64,000 nt of DNA from assembly GCF_001625305.1 (NCBI RefSeq), contig NW_017804453.1, positions 524,440-588,439 on the forward strand, in the 5' to 3' direction. Shown one piece after another: positions 24,901 to 39,900 of this stretch (the stretch's first letter is position 1; each line of letters starts with the position of its first letter). Position numbers and translations under genes: made by a program. Source of the DNA: Branchiostoma belcheri. Lineage: Eukaryota > Chordata > Leptocardii > Amphioxiformes > Branchiostomatidae. The notes beneath the pieces were generated by a model. It did no database searches. It was not told the DNA's origin and worked only from the letters and a program-made list of their open reading frames with translations.

Positions 24901-27900
24901 TACCTAGACCAATGTGAATGGCCCGAGGTGTGACCAGTGTAAGGCCAACACCTACCACCTGTCCACCAGGAACCCTGAGGGATGTCACAGCTGCTTCTGC
25001 TTCGGTGCAACACCTTACTGTAGGAGCAGTGACCTGCACTATACAGAGGTGGGACATGACTGATATTCCTTACCTGTACTTTGTATGTACATTATACTCT
25101 GTACCTTTCCCTCTTTCAAGAAGGATGGATGCCTACTACTTGTATTAGAGCCTGCATCATTACTGCCAGGTACAGAAGTATTGTTTTGGGTGGCAAAGCT
25201 ATGGGTTTGTGTGTCTTGTTTGTCTGGACAGAGTAGGTTCACAGCAGATGGATGGGAAAGATTGACAGGCAGTATGATAGAAGGTCAGGCACAGAAAATA
25301 AGAGTGAGCTTGAGAGTAGGTTGGTAGTACGTGGGTGGGGGAAGATTAACTGACAGAATGACAGGTCAAAAGGTCAAGTCACATGGAGCACTGTTGGATG
25401 ATACTGTTTGAAAACTACATGATCTTAACATGTACTTACTTTTTGCAATGCCAGCTCTTGGACATGGAGGACTGGACAGTGTCCAACCAGGTTGGATCGG
25501 AAGTCATGCGGTTTAATGACAAGGTGGAGGTGAAGCTGGGAGACTTGATCCAACCAGACGAGCCGGTGTACTGGGTGGCTCCAGGCATCTACCTCGGCAA
25601 CTTGGTCAGTACTATATAGAACGAAATTTGATTTGGGGGTCAGTGTGCTATTAATGCATGTGTGTATGAGCACAATGTTGAATTTTGCTGAATTATAGTC
25701 ACTAGACTCACTACTGCTAGGTAATTCAACCAGGAAGGGGTGTCAAAGTTGTAGCATTTTCCTATAGGCATATTTAAATCTGGTCCAACATCCTTAATAG
25801 CTGATGTACCAAAAGCCTAGGTTTGTCCCAAGATAAGGCTTTTCCTGTTGTATTGGTCATTCCTATTTTCATTTACCAGTTTTTTTCCATTCTTGCAGGT
25901 AACATCCTATGGTGGGAGCCTGACCTACACTGTAGAGTACCAGGTGACCAAGACTGCCCTGATGGCCAGGATGCGCCCTACCAGGCTGCCTGACGTGCTT
26001 CTCTCTGTAAGTTTGTCTTCATCATTTGTATTTTCTTCCAAACCAATTCAGTCTGATCAGAGAACAATTGCAAGTCTAAACCATAAAAAAAACTAGACCA
26101 GGTATTTTAAAATTGGATCTACTTACTATATAAAAGGAACATTGAATGTGCACTGACAGTAAATGATGATCATACTTCTTAATATTATTAAGATTAAGAA
26201 GAAGAAGAATATATAGTATAATGATTTATGAGGTTTACTAGAATAACACTGTTTGTTTGCCAGGGTAACGACATGACCATCATGTACTCCCACCCTGTCA
26301 TCCCTGAGCCTGATGAGCCCCTCACTGTCACTGTGGACCTTCTGGAGGTGAGACAAGATCACAATTAACCAGTTTTGCATTTACTGTGAAAAGATGTTCA
26401 ATTTATCTTAGTGTGTTTTGTGGAAAATACCAAATTGAATATTATAACAGCCGCACTTTATGTCTACAAGTGATGACTATGCTGAGTGTATGTTTTGTCT
26501 CCCCTGGTCCTAGGGTAACTTTGTTCACAGTAACAGTAAGGGAGCCGTGAGTCGGGAGGACCTGCTGATGGTACTGGCTGACCTGCAGGCACTGCTCATC
26601 AGGGCCTCGTACAGGGAGAAGATCCTCAGTGCTACGTAAGTCCTGGTCCTGGAATCATATATCTAGGATTTGGTGCTTGTCCTTAGTGCTGAAATGCCAT
26701 CTTAGAGTGGAAGTGTTCTTTAAAAGCAGGTATTGGTAGTAAAAATACAACTGTGAGATAAATTAGGACGTTTTGTACAACTTTGTGGTCAATGCAAGTA
26801 TGTGAATGTGTTACTGTTCTATTTCACAGGAGACATTCATGTACATCTAGATATTGACGATTAAGATATTAAACAGACTAAGTGTAATCTGCACCCCTTC
26901 TGTCTTTCTTCCATCTCCATATTGCTATCACTATCTACCACTCTATTCAATCGCATTATTGGTCTTGCTCATCTCTTTTCCTGTCTCATTCTCTTCTCCT
27001 GTCTTCCTTCCATTCCACTGCCTGTGCACAAAGTACTTTCAGGTAGCAGGACCTTCACCACCTACATTGTCTTTCTTCATACCTTGTAACATTACCTCTT
27101 CAGAATCAACACCTATACAAACTTGTCTTCTGTTGTTGCATAGTGTTTTCTTACAGTTATGGGACTTCTTTAGAATATGAAATTGTGCTGGTATTGCTGA
27201 CAAAACAGAAAGCACTTATGACCATTTACAATGGCATAGTTACACTCTATTTAAAAGATTAACAGTTTCCCTTGATTTCTCTCCCAGTATTGAGTCAGTC
27301 AAACTGAGCATCACAACCCAGACCTTCTCTGGAAAGCCTGCCCTTGATGTGGAGTACTGTAACTGTCCATATGGATATAAAGGGACTTCTTGTCAGGTAA
27401 GGATAGGTTTATCATTTGAATCAATTGACTTCCACTTATTCTATATCTTTTGCAATAGATATGTATGTTTCAAGTATCTCATTGACATCTCTTCACTGCA
27501 AGCAATTTACTCCATTCTTGCATCGTTGGCACCACTTGTGGCTGTTTGATTGGGCTGAAATGTTGTATTTGTACTACAGGAATGTGACGAAGGCTACTAC
27601 AGGTCCAAGACTGGTCCGTACCTGGGCCAGTGTGTAAAGTGTGAGTGTTACGGGCATGCCAGCAGCTGCGACGAGAATGGAGCATGCATTGTGAGTACCT
27701 AGTTCTTGTTCAATGTGAATGTCGATCAGCACCAAGGACAGGGATAACAGTCATTTTCGATGCTATATAGCAGTATAGACAGTGAATTGGAATGTGATTC
27801 AGTACCAGGGACTGGGCCAACATTGTTATAAGAACATAGTGATCATCTTCATGATTTTACTTTTCCATTTCTATACAGGACTGTGAGCATCACACTATGG

Positions 27901-30900
27901 GAGACAGGTGTGACAAGTGCATGACTGGTTACTATGGAGAGCCCAGGAGGGGCACGCCCGACGACTGTCAGATCTGTGCCTGCCCCATGGCAACAGAGGA
28001 CAACAAGTGAGGAACATCATTTCATCATCCAAGTCACCATTATCAGTTCTCAATATACAGTTCACTCATGACTTGTAGAATATTTTATTTTGTCAAACAC
28101 AAGTGACTTAATTTTTTTACTGGCCAAAAATACCGACTTAAAATGTGTTTATTTGGTTAAAATGATTTTTCACTGACTTTGATACAGAGGGAAATATTCT
28201 GATGTTTTGTGTCTGTTTTTTTTTTACAGTTTTGCCTCGGAGTGTCAGCCACTTGCTGGTGGACAGTTCCAGTGTACCTGTCTACCAGGATACGATGGAC
28301 CAAACTGTGACAGGTGGGCACTGTGGAACATGAAAAGGGTTGCAGTGACTCCATAATGTACTTATTTATCGCTGGAATCTCTTCCCCTGAGTACCCTATA
28401 TACTAATACGTCATACCATTTGACACTTTCAGATGTGCTATTGGGTTCTATGGGAAGCCTAGCGAGGTGGGAGGGTTCTGTCAGCGCTGTGACTGCAGCG
28501 GGAATGTCAGGCTGACCAAGGTCGGCATGAAGAACGTGGAACAGTGTGACGCTGAGACAGGACAGTGTCTGGACTGTCTGGACAACACCGGCGGCCGCAA
28601 CTGTCAGAAGTGTGCTGCTGGCTTCTATGGAGATGCCATGAAGGCCAGGAGTTGTACAAGTATGTTGTGATGTTTCAAGCCAGGTCCATGCACTCCTTTT
28701 ATTTTACTAGACTTGGTTCTTTTCCTTGAAAATACCCCCAATATATTCTACATCTATAGACAGCTAAGAGCATCCGCTTTCTATAGAAAGGTATTTTTTT
28801 TAAACCCACAGCTCATCCATTCAAAACGACACTTCTGTCCCCAGAAGAAGTAATGGTACATTTCTGTTCCTTGTCCCCCAGAGTGCAGGAACTGTGATGT
28901 GTGTGGTACAGTGCCTGATGTGTGCGATGACAAGACAGGAAAGTGTCTGTGTCGGGACCATGTGGTAGGGGACAAGTGTGATCAGTGTGAGGTGAGAAGT
29001 CAGATACTTTTCTGTCATTTTGATTATACTACATCTACGACTATTACTTTGCTTAATAAAGTCTGATAAAAGTAACATGTAGTCATCTTCAGACAAATAA
29101 TGAATGACCTATTAGTATAACAAAATTTATAAACTGTGGGGTATAGATATTTTGTTCACAGCACCATCCTTCAGAAAAAATATCATTTAAAAAACCTTTT
29201 CTGCTACCATTTAACATCATCAATACAAAAAGATACTAGCCTGTTTCAGTTGTTTGACTTGTTATGTACATTTTGCCTACAGGAGAACCACTATGGGTTT
29301 GACTCCTGCCAGGGCTGCCAGGCCTGTGACTGTTCAGCGGAGGGCTCTCTGGAGAAGTCCTGTCACCCTAAGACTGGTCAGTGTGCCTGTAAACCAGGTG
29401 TGACCGGGCGGCGGTGTGACCGGTGTGAACCCAAACACTCCAACTTCACCAGCAGTGGATGTAGAGGTAGGAGATGTCCAACTGTTGGTAATGTCCAGTT
29501 GTTTGTGAAATGCTGGTGGAAGATTTACATTTAGGAGCATCTTTTGCTCTATTCAAAAAACTTGACCTCTTGCATAAAAACTCTTATGTCTAACTCAGTA
29601 ATCTTACCATATCTATTATGATAGATACGGATATTTTGATAGATATAGATAACTCCTCTTTCTGTTTTTAATGATTTGAAACAGTACCGCATGTTGTAGT
29701 TGGCAATTCAATCCTGACTGCTCTCATCATGTATTAAGTATTCAAAGAACAAGAATTCTCCAATTTCTTCCCAGTAGTCATTTAAAAACTCTGACCTTGA
29801 CTTCCATCCTCACCAGCTTGCAACTGTCCAAAGGATGGACCGTGTGACCCTCAGACGGGGGAGTGCAGGTGTCCTGAGGGGCTGACAGGGACAGACTGTG
29901 AGAGCTGCAAAAATGAAACCCTCCTGTACACCCCCAGAGGGTGCTGGGGTGAGTTATTCCACTTCAATTTCCTGCAAAGTGCATAATTTTCCCCTTATGA
30001 ACAATATCATATACACTTTGAAGCTAAAATCATCCAGAAAAAACAGTATACTTTGAAGGGCAGGGTTTGATATATGATATATGAACCGTAAAGAGCATAA
30101 AGAAAACAGCCTAGAAATGGTTCAAAGTGGTTTAACTGTCAAATTAAGAACCAGAAAGTCTATAAGAGCCACTGACAAATAATTTCTGATATGTGCTTAT
30201 CTGTCCCAACAAGATGGGAACATAGGGAAGAAACACCCCCAAGGACAAAATGCTGTGCCCATTGGGGTGACCAGAAAATCTTGATTATTTGTGGTTCTCA
30301 TTATAGCTAATTGGTCTGTCCCAAAGGGCTATCAGCATGACAAGTGGTGCCTCCCCTGCACACTGGGATGATAATGCCCAGAAAAAGCTTCAGCCTGTGT
30401 GTAAAGAGATCACTAATAGCATCGAATATTGCACTGCAATTTGACTGGAATCTCAGGTTTCTTGTTAGTCTTGTTAGGAACATGTTTCTCTTTGCCTGAG
30501 TATATTGGGTTGAGCTGCCAACATTCAACAGTCTAACTTCTGTTAAGTTAAAGTATCAAGGACAAGTAAATTAGCTTGAACTGGCCTTGAAGGCATGGTC
30601 CTGTCAGTGGTTGCTCATCTGTAGGTGGAGGTTATCTTAACCTGTCTTAACTTGTCTTAAGCCAGGCTTTACTTGAGTGACAGCTGACTACCTCAAGTCC
30701 TGTATTGAAAGTGTTGTACATAATGCCACTACACTACAGTCTGTGGATAACACCATACTGAGATTTGAAAATTAGGGTTTAACACCTGGTGACCACTTCT
30801 TGCAATTGTGAACTGAAAGATTGGATCCCAGTGTGTTTAATCCTGTATCTTCCTTGGTATCTTTGCCAGTACGCTTCAATCCTCTGAAAGCCAAACAAAT

Positions 30901-33900
30901 TTTTACTTGGACTTAGTATTAGTAGGATTGTCCCTAGTGCCATTAAAGAACCTATGGTTGCAGAAATATTCATGTTCTTGTGTGGCAGTGCACTAGCAGA
31001 AATCACAAAAGCAAATATGCTGTCATGACTTGAGGCAGATTTTTTGTCAATACTGTAAGGTACAGTACTACAGAGTCTTGTTCTTCAAGCCACTTAGATT
31101 TGTATACAAACAAGTACATCACATAGTAGAGCCTAAATCTATAAATTTAAGGCAAACTAGCTGTGCAGACCTGTAATTGGGACTGACAGATGCTTAGCAG
31201 GGGCACACCATAACAACTAACCTTAAACTTTGTGTCTTCTAAAACTGGCTTTGTTCCAATAAAATCAACCTACAGCAAGCTCTGTTTATTTCATTTGTCA
31301 AAAGTGCTGATTCAGCAGTCTTGACTGATTGAAAAGTCTATTGTCACTGTTGTTTCTATGATTATGCTTTCTAATTCTCTGAAGAAAAGGCTTACAAACA
31401 AGTAAATGTGTTCGCACAATTTGCTGATAATGCTTTTTCACAGTTAAGCAGAGCTGCCCCACCCCATCTTTTATTCTGTTATGATAATTTATCTGTGGTA
31501 GACATGTCAGACAGAAGGCACAGCTCTCATGTATATGTATGGTAGAGATAGCAGAAGAAAAGCACTACTATGTCACTCCCATTCATACACACAAAAGATT
31601 CCTCAATTTGCCTTTCCACCCCTGCTGATAGGGATGTAGACTGTAAGGATGTAAACTTTTTTGAGGGGACATTTTATATTCAGTTGGTGCATAGGGGTGT
31701 TTAAATGCCTTTCCTCTCAACCTTCTTTTTACAGCCAGATAATACTGTCAATAAAATAACACAATGCAAGACTTCACTTTTCTTTCTTGTGTCAACTTAA
31801 GACAAGGAATTGTGGTGTGACATCAATCCTAATGTTGGACCCTCCCCTGTTTTAACATTGGAATGACCCAGAAAAGTAGGAAGCCCCTGTCCAAGCTAAG
31901 TAGTGCTTAGTCGGGTTTAAGCTCCACTGCAGCAGGGGACAGCAGGGGACATTTTGTTACTCAGCCAAGAACTTGTATGGTAATGGTTTCCAGCCTCCTG
32001 GAGAAAGGCACAAGATAAAGAGCAATGGCTGTCAGGATTTTCCTGTTGTTTACCTTAGTTTTTGTGACTCTGGATGGGACAAAAGTCACAGTTTCAGGTG
32101 AGTGCATAAACCATCAAGTTTTCTTAAGTAAGCTAAGGGTAAATGTTTTTTAAAAATTGGATCTGTAACATCTAGACCAACTACATCCTTTCTGTAACCA
32201 TCAGGGAAAAAAGGACTAAAGTACCAAAAGTAATTTTTTGCCATTTATTTGAAACATAGTAATTTTGGTATGAAACATTACTAATACTATGTAAATTGAT
32301 TTGTAAGATGTCAGCCGTCACTGTCAAACATGTAACGTTACATTTGTACTCCAATTCTTAGTGTCACTGTGGACTGCTTTAACTTCATGTCTTGCAAATA
32401 ACTGTCCATTCAACCCATTTTGACTTCTGTCTGAACCCCTCATGTCTGTGTCATGCTTGATTATTGTTCAGGGCAATGGTCACCCTGATGGCAAGTAATT
32501 TGTTCCCTCAGATAACATTCCCTGAGTCACCACCTGTTAGCTGCTCTGTCCAAGTGTCAGAGTTGATCAGAAACTTCTGACTTTGAGAAAAACCGTGTTT
32601 TCACTGGGAGGTATTTCTTGTCAAGTGCAATAATTTCCCAGTGTACTAGAGTTACATTTCCAACCTTATCTGGCCTTGTTTACAGTTCTGAGAGCAGTAT
32701 TTCTCCTCTTTCTTCAGTAGGGCCATTGAACCTCTTAAGAAAATAACCTTTTGTACTTCTTAGGCTATAGTGAAATGATGATGACCATATTGCTAACACT
32801 GCTCAAAGGTAACTGGTTCCCTTGCTGTACTGTGACATGCTATATTAGATGCAATGCTTTCTAAGTGCTAAAAAGTGGCTCAATTCTACTAGCAACTACA
32901 ATCCAGCATGCCGTAAGTTTGGAGTACAGTATGTAAAACGTACAATAAACTTAGTCTATTTACATTTTGCAAAAAGTTCGTAATCAAGAAATTTGTATGA
33001 TATAGAGATTAAGTAAAGAGGTTTTGATTTATTCCCTAAATGCCATGAATTGTTATTCATTCCTGGAAGGCACATTCAGTTCCTAGCCAAGTAGAAGAGT
33101 CATTTCCGTCAAAGGCTCAGTCCTTCTGAGCTCATTTCCTGCAGGTGTTACTGTAAGTTTGGCAATTCCTCCTAGAGATCTTATCATAGCATGTCCACCT
33201 TGATTCAAGCTTTGGGTCTCCTGACTAGGAGGCACACATTTACATGTGGCCAGACTGCATTAAGAAGGAAACACAATAATACCCAAATGCACTGACTAAT
33301 CCATAAGGCTTAGGCCCACTTTAACAAAGTGTTTCACAATTTAAATAGACTGATAGAGACAGCTAGGAAGACGGACATGTTACATTTTTGGGATCTTGCA
33401 ATTGCCTAACTTTGTCTTAGAACTTTTCCCATATTGAAAACTATAGGTATCTGGTGTAGTTCTTTCATGTGCATGTCAGTATTGTTTGGAAAGTGCAGAA
33501 GGAAAAGTCTGAGTTTTCAGTGACCCAAGAAAGGCCCCTAAAGGCAGAGATTCTCTCCTTTACTCTGTTTGTTATTCTTATACCCACGGAGGTTGACTCG
33601 GATGTCCAAATATTTTGGGTGTTTTAGTGACCTATCTGTTGCCTAATCTGCATATTTTTGATTTAGCTGTTTCTCTATTTTTTCTTAGTGAGGCAAATAT
33701 TCAAAAGGTCACTTTCACAAGGAACTTTCACAAGTTTTCCCATTTTTTTGTCTTTATAGACAATTTCTTTTTCTCATCATCTGGAAATCTAAGATTGCTC
33801 AGAAGCACATTTGCTGTGTTTAAAGATTGTGTAGTCAAGCAGTTCAAGCATTTTGGGGAGGGAGTCATCTTTCAAATGCAGAATGTGGTGCCCTGGAATC

Positions 33901-36900
33901 CTATGGCCTCAGCTATGCAGAAGGTGGTTATTCTAGCTCAGCCATGCCTAGCTCAGGCTATTAAGGGACCTTCCTGTGAAATGTGTGGAATGTAGCTCAC
34001 TTCTCATGGAAATGTGTCTCAATTGTTTCATTAAAGTACCGTGTTGCAGTTCCCTGCCTCACAGGACTTACCCTGGACGCCTGCCAGGGAATTTCTCTGT
34101 ATGTACAGAGAAGATTACACAGGGGGTCGACAGGTCAAAGATAAGTTTACACGTTGCCATGGCAACTGACACCTGTCCCAGGGTTCAGGGGTTCTAGCAC
34201 AAATATGTAGATTTGTAGGTTTGAATTCTGAGTCACTACTCTTAACAGCAGACCTTGACCTAAGACTTCAACGTCCTTAACTTTGGGAACCATGAACACA
34301 TGAAAAATTAAGTATATAATATAGCAATGGGGGATGGCTTGTACATGTAATGGGTCTTTACCTTGAGACATTGTTTTAGAAGTCCTGATTTTCAACATCA
34401 AACGTTACCAATTGCTCTTTTGGACATAAACTGGAAATATTTTTGATGAGCTAAACTGGTCCATAAGTTTCTTTACTTTACGAAACGTTACAAAATTCTA
34501 ATTGAGGTTTTCCTTCTTTTGTTGTAGTAGAAATGACTGGTATTTTTGCTGCAATATGCTAATTGTTGATCTCTGTTGATCTCATTTCTGTAAGATATCT
34601 ATGAGAAAGCTCACATGTCTGAATGTTGTTTTCCACATTTTGATTGCACACAATTGAGATGCCTGTGTGACCCTTTTTTTTATTTATTTATTTTTTTTAT
34701 TAGTAACAAAGAAGTAACATAAATTTGGGAACCATCCATCAGTACCTAATTGTCATCTCACGAAATATATAGTTGCATATAAGTAATATATAGTATAGTA
34801 ATATATATAGTAAATACAGTTATATATAAAAGTTAACCACAACAGTTCTATTCACCAAGCGTGCCCCATTTTCCCAGATGTTTTTCCACTTTTCCTTTTC
34901 TTACAGCAATATAGTATTCAACTTTTCTAAAGAAATTTATATATTGAAAAAAGGATTCAAAATTTACTTTGTTGGACTTTCTATTGTTGTATATAAAGAT
35001 GTGTGACCCTTTATCCCTACTAAATCTCACATAATTCCAGACTGAGGAAATGAAAGTAGTAACAAATCAGGCATGTGTGATGACTTCCTGTGGATCCATT
35101 GCCCTCTATTTAAAGTATTACCCAGTGTCATGACCCCTGTCTGACCTTTCCTTTCCAGGTGAGAGGATTTAAAAGAGTCAACTATGTGTTTGCATTTTGT
35201 AAGAAACTAAATAGAAATTGCTAATGACACCAGATGTCCATGGATTTAAACCAAAAAGTTGCTTATGACGTTATATATAGCTGTGTGGCTTAAGGTTAGT
35301 GGACATGGGATCAAGACATTACTCTTCGATTTTTGCTGTGTTTTAAGTTTGCAGCTGAGTTCTGTAGTACAGTAGTTAAAATACATTGGAGATGCCTATT
35401 TGTGATGGAGAGCTTTGAATGATCGAGTCAATTACCAAAATTCATTTCAGCAGAAGTAGCACAATGTTCTTGCAACAAAACAATGTGACCTAGTAAGTGA
35501 CCCTTGAACCACCCAGTGATCTTGAAGATTTCTACAAATCCATTTAAAGGCATCTATAGAGTCTAATTTCCTTTCAACTTTCCCCAGATTGTGATACCTG
35601 TGTGCATAGCCTGATGGACTATGTGAACAACCTGGGCGAAAACACTGACCTGATGAAGATGACCATTGTGAGCCTGAGCGCAGGACAGATCGCTGGCAGC
35701 AGGGTCAACGACATCATCAAGGGGGTGGAAGAGGCAAAGGTAACAGCCAAATCATTGAAGAAAGCAAAATAGTTTGATGTAATGGAAAACTGATTGACTT
35801 ACCAATTGAAAGTAAGTGCCTTGGTGCCTTGCATTCTAGATCTGGTTTATGAATAAATTGAAGGAGTTACTTTCTTTGTGGAGAGACTATCTTGCTGGAA
35901 AAGTTTGCTGTAAAAGACTCCTATAATGTGCAATTCATAGGGTTAGATGCGTGTTAAGAAGTCAAGTATGTTAGGAGCCTGGCTTTGAATGAGTGTGTTA
36001 TGTAGTCTTGAACACAAGACATAAATGTCAAGCAGACTCTACATGTATGTTAACCTTTGTGTTGTTCTTCCTTCCCTTTGAAGATGAACATGGACAAGAT
36101 GAAAGCCCTTGCTAAGGAAATAGATGATGTTGAAGATGATGGCTTGAGAAACGTTTCAGACAAGGTAGGACTTCAATGTTATGATTGTTGTCATGATAAT
36201 ACACTGTGTTCTATGGCTGCAGTACAAACTAGACATTTCTTCTTTATTAACATACCAAATGATACAGTTAATATATTAGCTAATTCATGGTTTAAACTGT
36301 GCATCTGTGAAAGTTGAAGGCCTCTAATGTCTACACTATACTTGATACATTGTACATTACCAGTATTTTACATGTATGTCTCAGTGGCCTTGAATATTGA
36401 CATATTACTCACAATGCATTACGCCGCACATGTGCAGTTTAAATCATGAACCAGGTTATTAAAAAGTAAAAATGGACAAGAAAATAAATTGGATATTAAG
36501 GCACTAGTCAGATTGTTTGACTAAAAGCTATTTTGTTTCCCCTTGCTCTCTAGTATGATGCCTTTAAAGACAAGGTTGACCAGCTGAAACGTGACGGTGA
36601 CCAACTGAGCAATCGGGTTGACNNNNNNNNNNNNNNNNNNNNCACTTGAAGAACTGAAAGAAATGGCCCCAACTTCACCAGAATGGTACAGGATACTGAG
36701 AGGAGTCAATTGAAGAAGGTTGCTCAACTGATTGAGTCTATCTCAACAGGTACGTTGTCTTGTAATTGTACCTTAACACATGTTTGGAGTTTAATTCCTT
36801 TGTTCTTTGTTGCAGCTGCTGTGGAAGAGCTGAAGAAGATTAAGGAGCGAGCAGAGAATGGTTCGATTGTTGACCCTGAGGCTGCCATTGCCGAGGCTCA

Positions 36901-39900
36901 GGAGATCCTGGACAACCTGACCAAGTACAGAGACGACATGCAGGCCAACATCGACACTCGCAAGAAGGCAGCAGAGGATGAGCAAAGAAATGCAAATGCT
37001 GGTATGACAAAACTGACCTTTATGTAATGCTTCTGACACAGGTTATACATACTATTGGGATGCTCTGTTTTTGGTTGCAGGCCTTCTACGTCCACAGAGG
37101 TAATAGATGCACTTGCAATCTAAATCTCTGGATGTTGTGACGATGATCAGACATGCTCACCAAACCATTCATGACCTCAAATCACACATCCTGCTGTCCC
37201 TCCCACAGACCTGAAGCTGCGTGCTCGATTCCTGGCTCTGGTGGGACAGAGGGAGGACCAGGCTCGTAAGGTCAGGGACAAGGTGGACTCCTTCCTGCAG
37301 AAGATCGGTGATGATGTGCAGTCGGCCATCTTTGACACCAACTGGCTCATCTCAGAGGCTGCTGTTCTCAATGCCAGAAATACACCACCACCTTATGAGG
37401 TGTGTTGCTGTTCCTAGAAAATAACTTGTATTGCACAGATAGGCGTGGATTTCTCATTGACCACATTTGAGGTCTTTTCTGAATCTCTCATTCCTACTGA
37501 TTTTTCTTTGTCAATTTTCTTGGAATGTCAGAAGGACAATCAAGTAAATAGAATATTGATTCAGAAGTGTAAAAAACATCAGAGTCCCATAGAATGTGAG
37601 GCATCTACATGTTGTATACTGGGTTAAGTTCTTTCAAAGCCAGCTGCAAGGAATGATCCTCTAATGTCTCCTTCTACTTAGGATGAATATGATGAGCTGC
37701 ACAAACTTAAGATGACCATTGATGAGATACTTGGAGCAGGAATGAACCTCAGGGACCAGGCCAACAAGCAGAGAGATGAAATTAAGGCCAAACTCAAGGT
37801 ATGTTAAATGTGTAACACTATCTAATATATCCAATATGTACCTGTATCATAATATGCTGTCAAACCTGATGTCAAAACTGCTGTCAAGATTACTCAGGAC
37901 ACGAAGAATATCATTCTGGTCTATGTATGTGAACTAGTGGTCAATATAGATGGGAAACTTTGAAGTTGTCATATTGACCAGTTGGTCCTTATTCAGAAAT
38001 GTCTTTTTTACTTGTATGCTTGTTGTCATGTAAGGTTAACCAGCAAATGTTTTTCATTCCCAAGGAAATTGCCAGACGTGATGCTCAGCTGGACGGAGCT
38101 AAAACAAGTCTGCAGACCAAGACGTCTGAGATGACTAAACAGCAGCCTGAACTGACTAAGAAGGTGCAGGCCGCTGAGGAGTACATCTCTACCTTGGATG
38201 ACAGGGTCCTCATGCTGGAAGGGTAATTGATATCTAATATCATGCTTTTGTTGAACACTGAATTTGTGGCTGAATGAGGCTAGCAGAAAATCTGCTTGGT
38301 ATATTGTTTTGAAAAATTCAGCATTTTTACAGCAGTGGGGTCATTTTTCCTGTTACATGTACATGTATATATACAATCAACATTTTGGTAAAAAAGGATA
38401 ACTGTACCAAGCTGGTAACCTTTTATCTTTGACAGGTTGCATGCTTTCTTCTAGCACTGTGTTGCATGTCTTGTGTCCCTGTCTTGTTTCCAGTACTGTA
38501 CGTAAAATTTAATGTAGATAGATTTTTGTAATCAAAATTCAAACACAAATATTTATCTGTATTTACCAAGCTGTAAGGGTTCCTTACAATATATAATACC
38601 AGAAATCCCTGATGATGAGCTAAGCCCTGAGTAACAACTAAAGTCTAATTCTGTCATGACTATTAGATTTCAATGAAAAATGTTGATATAGACCTCTGAG
38701 TCAATACAATTAGCATCTATCAGGTTTGTCTAGCCTGACTTGTTTTGTTGTGTTTGTACCTGGTGTTGCTGTTTGCTGGCTGTGCACCCCTGCTCTCTCT
38801 GCTCTCTGTCCCGGTCTGGTTGGCTCTCCCTCCCGGGGAGGGAAGCTGACTGTAAAGGTAAGGCTGGAAAGGAGATGGACCACCCTGATCTATCAAACAT
38901 GTGATGACAGTCTGTCTTGTGCAGGATGTACACCTGTTGAAGTAACTTCAAATTCTAACATTATCACCAATCAGTCAAATATTATTACTTCATCTTTCAA
39001 TGAAAAATCCCTGACTTCAGCTTCATAAACAATCGATAGTGTTTAGAACAAAGGAATAGCTATTACATTTGTACATGATGACCATTCATGATCATTGCTG
39101 TCATGTGTTTCGATATAGAAGACTTTTGGTGGCTGATACCTAATTTTATGTGATTCAAAATTCATGTTATCTAATTCTTCCTATAGTCATAGAGTGTTCA
39201 ACAAGCTGCTTTGAATAACAGAAAAATATGATGTTACAGCGTTTTTCATGACAGCTGGCATCACATGTTTGTAAGATCTTGGTCAAATCATCAGCATTTC
39301 CATCGTAACCCCCAACCATCTTGACTATCACTCACTACAGCAACAATCCTACAACTTTCTGTGCAAAAACATAATGTGTTATCTCTGTTTCTCACTCTGC
39401 CTCTCTTCTCCCTATCTTCATTGTCCTTGAAAATATATGACAAATAATATGAAATGTAACTCACTAACATGAAATTTGAGACTGAAGAACTAAAATCAAT
39501 AACATGTATGTTTCTTTCAGGCATGCATATATTTGGTGATTTGTAACATTAAATTTAAGACTGAATAACTGTAATCAATAAGAAGCATATTTCTTTCTGG
39601 CATGTAATACATATTTCATGCATACAATAAGTTTGTAAATTAAAAAGCATGTATCATCTTCAATATGATAATGTTCTGCATTCAAAGTACTAAAAGACTA
39701 TATAAGACCATATAAAAGACTCATAACATGTTTCTCTAATTTCAGCACTTAACAACCTTGTCATGATTATTAGTGTCCTGAATTTGCACACATTTCTATT
39801 AGGAATTTAGGTATTTGACACTTAACCACAAATGCACAATGTCATAATACTTAACCAGCAAAAAGATGAATTTTGATTTTTCATTCTAGACTGTATCAGC

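Larger units (their letters stand above)
29949..35587 (+). other. Longest intron (5.6 kb), with a candidate internal first exon
   Basis: This intron separates the short-arm exons from the coiled-coil exons. No other exon was found in phase with its neighbours. It holds a signal-peptide-like exon at 32025-32097 (separate entry) and an AT-rich low-complexity patch at 34676-34830. Its unusual length, at the junction where vertebrate genes place truncated laminin alpha isoforms, fits an internal promoter, but no clear promoter motif was identified. Confidence 0.7.

Noticed and set aside
33615-33995. 126-codon open frame in the 5.6-kb intron
   Set aside because: Phe-rich, no homology, no compatible splice phases with neighbours.
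37081-37099. Possible 19-base microexon with good acceptor (ggttgcag) and gtaata donor
   Set aside because: Its length is not a multiple of three and it would shift the coiled-coil frame; the flanking exons join correctly without it.
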